Below, in pieces: positions 60,508 through 64,000 of a stretch of 64,000 nucleotides of DNA. Each line of letters starts with the position of its first letter. Positions within the stretch are counted from its first letter, which is position 1. This DNA comes from Lachnospiraceae bacterium (GTDB taxonomy: Bacteria; Bacillota; Clostridia; Lachnospirales; Lachnospiraceae), in assembly GCA_017465095.1 (NCBI GenBank), contig JAFTWX010000055.1, positions 57,262-121,261 of the forward strand. Direction: 5' to 3'. The position numbers were made by a program, and so were the translations under genes. The notes beneath the pieces were generated by a model, which saw nothing but the letters and a program-made list of their open reading frames with translations, was not told the DNA's origin and did no database searches.

Positions 60508-62055
60508 ATGAGTAGTTTATTTCAAGTATTAAAAGACCTTGTCGGGTGGTTCTTCGGAGTTTGTTTTATTGTCTTGTCGTTGGGCTTGTTTTTTAACGGA
60601 AGCATTGTCGGCGGAGTTGCATCACTGCTGTTCGGTTTTGGGATTACACCGCCGGGAAGAAAGATGGCAACAGCATTCAACATGTCTTCGAAGGTAAGTT
60701 TTATCGCATTGACATGTCTTTTTTTAGTTTCCTTCGGTTCTTTGGCAGATGCCGGATCGGAAACTGCGCCGGAAAGTAATCTGCAGGAAACCGTAACTGT
60801 GACAGAGCAGAGCGCAGAGAGTGATTTGCCGGAAGGAAATACTGCGGTTGCAATAGCAGAAGAAGAGTCCGGGGAGCAGGGGGACGTCGAAATAGAAACG
60901 CCGGAAGAAACTGCGCCGACAGAGGAGATAGAGACAGAGTTACCGGTTGTATCAGAAGATGATGAGGAAGAGGTTGATACAGAACTTCAAGTCCACTTTA
61001 TCGATGTCGGACAAGGTGATGCAACCCTGGTTATTTCCGGAGAGCATGCGATGCTGATTGATGCCGGTGATGACAGCAAGGGTACGAAAGTACAACTTTA
61101 CTTGAAAAATCAGGGAATAGAAAAGTTGGATTACCTCGTGCTGACACATACGGATGCCGACCATATCGGCGGCGCAGATGTTATCATAAGCAAATTTGAC
61201 ATTTCTAACGTTTTTATCGGAAATTTTCCGAAAGATAATACGGTATATCGGGACCTTATGCAGGCGTTGCAAATGAAAGGATTGACCTATTCCACGCCGG
61301 AGGCGGGAAGTACTTATGCTTTGGGAGATGCTTTTTTCACGACAGTAGCTCCGAACAGGGAATATGATGACGCAAATAATTTTTCGATCGGATTACTTCT
61401 GCAAAACGGTGGAAACGGATTCCTGTTCACCGGTGACGCAGAAGAGGAAGCAGAGCAGGATATATTAGCAGCCGGGTTCGACATAGACTGTGACGTATTG
61501 AAGGCGGGACATCACGGAAGCCGGACTTCGAACTCTAAAGCATTGTTATCCGCTGCGACACCTGCTTATGCGGTAATCAGTTGCGAAACAAACAATTCCT
61601 ACGGACATCCGCATGCAGAAGTGTTGAATAATCTGCGCGCCATGAATGTGCAGGTATTCCGTACAGATGAACAGGGTTCGGTGGTTGCAGTTTCCGACGG
61701 CAAACAAATTACATGGAATTGTGCGCCTTCGGAAAGCTGGATAGCAGGTGAGCCGACGGGCAGCATGCAGGAAGAAAGCGATGAAGAGAACACTGTTACG
61801 GATGAAAATGGTGAAGAAGAGCAGGAAACAGATTCCGGACAAACGTCTGATTTGTCAGCCGGCGGCAACTATGCTGTAAATGACAGAAACGGAAAGATAC
61901 ATATTGTAGGCGAGTGTACGGCGACAGGGACGGGAGATAAAGCAATGAAAAATCCGGTTTACTTTGCAACCTATGAGGAAGCAGAGGCTTACTCCATACA
62001 GATTGCGCCGGAGCTGGAGCAGGAAAAAAGAAAATGCGGAAATTGTTATAAATAA
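60508..62055 (+). CDS. Membrane-anchored ComEC-like MBL-fold hydrolase
   Basis: 515 residues. N-terminal membrane segments (about 10-45 and 62-80), an acidic Glu/Pro/Thr-rich linker to about 160, then a ComEC/Rec2-type beta-lactamase domain: IDVGQGDATLV, HTDADHIGG, LFTGDAEEEAE, GHHGSRTSNS. The last 60 residues (AVNDRNGKIHIVGECTATG ... CGNCYK) resemble the small Ada-like zinc module attached to secreted ComEC-like hydrolases. AAGGGGAG precedes the ATG. It may cut extracellular nucleic acids or phosphodiesters. Confidence 0.83.
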   Translation: MSSLFQVLKDLVGWFFGVCFIVLSLGLFFNGSIVGGVASLLFGFGITPPGRKMATAFNMSSKVSFIALTCLFLVSFGSLADAGSETAPESNLQETVTVTEQSAESDLPEGNTAVAIAEEESGEQGDVEIETPEETAPTEEIETELPVVSEDDEEEVDTELQVHFIDVGQGDATLVISGEHAMLIDAGDDSKGTKVQLYLKNQGIEKLDYLVLTHTDADHIGGADVIISKFDISNVFIGNFPKDNTVYRDLMQALQMKGLTYSTPEAGSTYALGDAFFTTVAPNREYDDANNFSIGLLLQNGGNGFLFTGDAEEEAEQDILAAGFDIDCDVLKAGHHGSRTSNSKALLSAATPAYAVISCETNNSYGHPHAEVLNNLRAMNVQVFRTDEQGSVVAVSDGKQITWNCAPSESWIAGEPTGSMQEESDEENTVTDENGEEEQETDSGQTSDLSAGGNYAVNDRNGKIHIVGECTATGTGDKAMKNPVYFATYEEAEAYSIQIAPELEQEKRKCGNCYK

Positions 62056-62086
62056 ATGATAGAGAAGTTGGTGGGAGGTAACCGTG

Positions 62087-62578
62087 ATGCTGATATTGAT
62101 TCAATGTGTCGTATGTTGTATTCTTTTTACTCTGATTATTTTGCCGGCGCAGTATAAAGATCCGCTCTGCATGATTGCGTCGTATCCGCCTGCGGTCAGA
62201 AAGCGTGTGGCGGAACTTCCGCAGTATAAAGATGTGATTGTGAAAAAAGAGAAAAAGCATTTGGGGAAGAAATTATTCGGTGTGTTTTTCTTTGCAATTG
62301 TTTTGGCGGCGCTGGCATATTTTTCCGGATGCAGAAGTTTTTTTGACACATTTTTGCATGTGTTTACTATATTTTTTGTCGTAAATCTGTATGATATGAT
62401 TGTTCTTGACTGGGGTGTTTTTTGCCACAGTAAAAAGCTCAGAATTCCGGGAACAGAAGATATGGATAAAGAATATGCGGATAAGTTGTTTCATGCAAAA
62501 GGCGCGGGAATCGGATGTTTACTCGGACTTGTAGTGGCGCTTTTGTCCGGTTGCGTTGTGCATTTGGCTTCGTTATAA
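62087..62578 (+). CDS. Membrane protein of unknown function
   Basis: 163 residues (GTG 62084 is an alternative start; GGGAGG precedes both). Four hydrophobic segments at about 2-20, 60-82, 88-108 and 140-160. The motif LYDMIVLDWGVFCHSKKLRI occurs in a family of small Firmicutes membrane proteins of unknown function. Confidence 0.6.
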   Translation: MLILIQCVVCCILFTLIILPAQYKDPLCMIASYPPAVRKRVAELPQYKDVIVKKEKKHLGKKLFGVFFFAIVLAALAYFSGCRSFFDTFLHVFTIFFVVNLYDMIVLDWGVFCHSKKLRIPGTEDMDKEYADKLFHAKGAGIGCLLGLVVALLSGCVVHLASL

Positions 62579-62627
62579 TGAAAGTTGTATCGACATGCTA
62601 AGAATAAGTCATAAAGGAAGAGATAAA

Positions 62628-63158
62628 ATGAAACTGAGAAATCCGGATACAAAAGCAGACTGGAAAGCGATAAAACAGCTTTACCGGTCTGCCTTTCCGT
62701 TAAATGAAAAAAAGCCGTTTTGGCTTATAAAAAGTAAATATGAGAAAGGTCAGGCCGATGTGTGGGTGATTGAGAAAGAAAACTCGTTTGCGGGTATGGC
62801 AATCACAATGAACGGCGGTGATCTTGTGTTGCTTGACTATTTTGCAGTCTGTGCGGACAAGCGCAGCGGCGGAATCGGCGGCGAGGCACTGAAGTCCCTG
62901 CAGGAGAAATACAGTGACAGGCGTTTCTTTCTTGAGATAGAAAGCGTGGACAAGCCGTCACCGAAACTTCCGGAACGCCTAAGAAGAAAAAAGTTTTATC
63001 TGACAAACGGAATGCAGGAGATGGGCGTAAACGTGAAGTTGTTCGGCGTGGATATGGAACTTCTCGGATACAACTGCGCGGTCAGTTTTGAGGAGTACCG
63101 CAATTTGTATTTGAATACATATGGTAACTGGGCGGCAAGGAATGTGGTCGATAGGTGA
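62628..63158 (+). CDS. GNAT family N-acetyltransferase
   Basis: 176 residues from ATG 62628 (GGAAGAG upstream). VLLDYFAVCADKRSGGIGGEALKSL is the acetyl-CoA motif region and PERLRRKKFYLTNGM the late strand pair. Substrate unknown. Confidence 0.82.
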   Translation: MKLRNPDTKADWKAIKQLYRSAFPLNEKKPFWLIKSKYEKGQADVWVIEKENSFAGMAITMNGGDLVLLDYFAVCADKRSGGIGGEALKSLQEKYSDRRFFLEIESVDKPSPKLPERLRRKKFYLTNGMQEMGVNVKLFGVDMELLGYNCAVSFEEYRNLYLNTYGNWAARNVVDR

Positions 63159-63216
63159 GGAGTACATGGAATAGACAGATGGTTGGTTGAAGTATCGTTT
63201 GCACGAATTCTTACTG

Positions 63217-63402
63217 TCTCCCCATGGCTTTATATACTAGTGATATGGGGAGAGAAAAGGTTGACATAAAGTTGTGAAAACAAAAAAGAGAATGCATTTT
63301 ATCTCCCTATACAAGGACAATTATAGAGGCTGGGGAGATATTTGCATCAAAAACAGCTAAAAATCTCCCCCCATGGACATAGATGAGATTGACATGGGGA
63401 GA
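63217..63402. repeat. Cluster of three CTCCCC/GGGGAG hairpins
   Basis: IR1: TCTCCCCAT (63217-63225) / ATGGGGAGA (63245-63253). IR2: ATCTCCC (63301-63307) / GGGAGAT (63333-63339) with an inner CTATA/TATAG. IR3: TCTCCCC-CC-ATG (63364-63375) / CATGGGGAGA (63393-63402). No open frame covers them. Possibly RNA hairpins or a protein-binding array before the LytTR operon. Confidence 0.65.
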
Positions 63403-63418
63403 AAAATGCCGGTAACCT

Positions 63419-63456
63419 ACCGCTTACCGCAAAAAAAATACCGATGACCGCAAAAA
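63419..63456 (+). promoter_or_regulatory. Direct repeats, candidate LytTR binding sites
   Basis: ACCGCTTACCGCAAAAA (63419) and ACCGATGACCGCAAAAA (63440), 21 bases apart (two helical turns), the arrangement typical of LytTR regulators. They lie just upstream of a -10 box TATAAT (63481-63486) that has no good -35 box. Confidence 0.65.
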
Positions 63457-63505
63457 CCAACATTTTATTTTAGGCGGCGTTATAATGCACTCAGGAGGTG
63501 ACGAA

Positions 63506-63949
63506 ATGAACTTTCGATTAGTCATTGATAAGGAAAAAGAAGAAGAGGTTGTGGCGACGGTCCATAACAAGTCGGAGCTGACAGACAGAATAGAGGAGCT
63601 GGTCATGCAATACGACGGATCGGATGAAATCACAGCTTACACGGAGGATGATATCAAAGTTCTGAAACTGAAGGAGATTGAGTGCATTACAGTAATTGAC
63701 GGAAAGACGTATGCGATATGCGAGGGGAAAGAGCAGTTTCGTTTAAAACAGAGACTTTACGAAATGGAAGAACTTCTTCCGGAATGTTTTATCAAAATCA
63801 ATAAATCTTCTTTGGCAAATCAGAACAGAATCGAAAGATTCACCGGAATGTATACCGGGGCCGTAGATGTGGTTTTTAAAAGCGGCTACACGGAATATGT
63901 TTCCAGAAGATGCTTTGCGGAAATTAAAAGGAGGTTGAATGTAAAATGA
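63506..63949 (+). CDS. LytTR DNA-binding domain regulator
   Basis: 147 residues from ATG 63506 (AGGAGGTGACGAA upstream). A short N-terminal part precedes a LytTR domain (about 45-147): KVLKLKEIECITVIDGKTYAI and LPECFIKINKSSLANQNRIERF. There is no receiver domain, as in the small LytTR proteins paired with DUF3021. The stop overlaps the next start (ATGA). Upstream direct repeats suggest autoregulation. Confidence 0.88.
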   Translation: MNFRLVIDKEKEEEVVATVHNKSELTDRIEELVMQYDGSDEITAYTEDDIKVLKLKEIECITVIDGKTYAICEGKEQFRLKQRLYEMEELLPECFIKINKSSLANQNRIERFTGMYTGAVDVVFKSGYTEYVSRRCFAEIKRRLNVK

Positions 63950-64000
63950 AAAAACATGTAATAGATTTTATGCATAGAGGTCTGGTAGCGTCCGTCGGCG
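63946..64000 (+). CDS. DUF3021 family membrane protein (3' partial)
   Basis: The first 18 codons (MKKHVIDFMHRGLVASVG) match the start of DUF3021 proteins, the usual partner encoded after small LytTR regulators. It runs off the window. Confidence 0.65.
   Translation, partial: MKKHVIDFMHRGLVASVG

Noticed and set aside
63217..63402. CRISPR array
   Set aside because: The repeats are inverted, differ in length and spacing, and no cas genes are near.

Overview
The window looks like a low-to-medium-GC Firmicutes chromosome, most likely Lachnospiraceae (Clostridia). The evidence is the rho - rpmE (L31) - DUF1385 - prmC - prfA gene order, families common in that group (DUF4364, DUF4317, DUF4230, LytTR + DUF3021), strong GGAGG ribosome binding sites and compact operons. 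I cannot name the genus. No rRNA, tRNA or CRISPR array was seen.

Layout. (1) 1-8.7 kb is housekeeping: a phosphodiesterase cut by the window edge, DUF4364, a TIGR01212 radical SAM protein and malic enzyme on the minus strand, then rho, L31, DUF1385, prmC and prfA on the plus strand. (2) 8711-28788 is a roughly 20.1 kb AT-rich integrative element inserted in the 3' end of prfA. A 14-bp near-repeat of the prfA end (13/14 identical) lies at both borders, and the displaced original prfA C-terminus (QAAKLLKMNEN, then stop) is still readable just past the right border. The element carries HTH regulators, a DUF927 Cch-like ATPase, DUF262, DUF3846 and DUF4314 genes, a large lipoprotein, a small serine resolvase, a large serine recombinase (the likely integrase) and, at its right end, a four-gene cassette (25.0-28.5 kb) that resembles a defence system: a HEPN-like zinc-ribbon protein, a divergent nucleotide-cyclase-like protein, a second HEPN-like protein and a small helical/hydrophobic protein. 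No relaxase or type IV secretion genes are present, so the element resembles SCC-type elements (Cch helicase plus serine recombinase) more than an ICE. Several noncoding stretches in it fold into convincing multi-stem structures. (3) 28.8-63.2 kb is accessory chromosome: small enzymes, GNAT acetyltransferases, transporters, two sigma/anti-sigma-type pairs, TetR and MerR regulators with readable operators, and several decayed genes. (4) From 63.2 kb a hairpin cluster and two direct repeats precede a LytTR - DUF3021 operon that runs off the end.

Most interesting items: the four-gene HEPN/cyclase cassette; the prfA-targeted SCC-like element with its reconstructible attB and attP; a terminator/antiterminator leader in front of pnuC that looks like an undescribed or unrecognised riboswitch; three type I toxin-antitoxin loci with toxin genes of 28-36 codons (one holin-like, one intact and one nonsense-mutated copy of a second family) with antisense RNA promoters; and a structured noncoding locus of about 330 nt before the resolvase gene.
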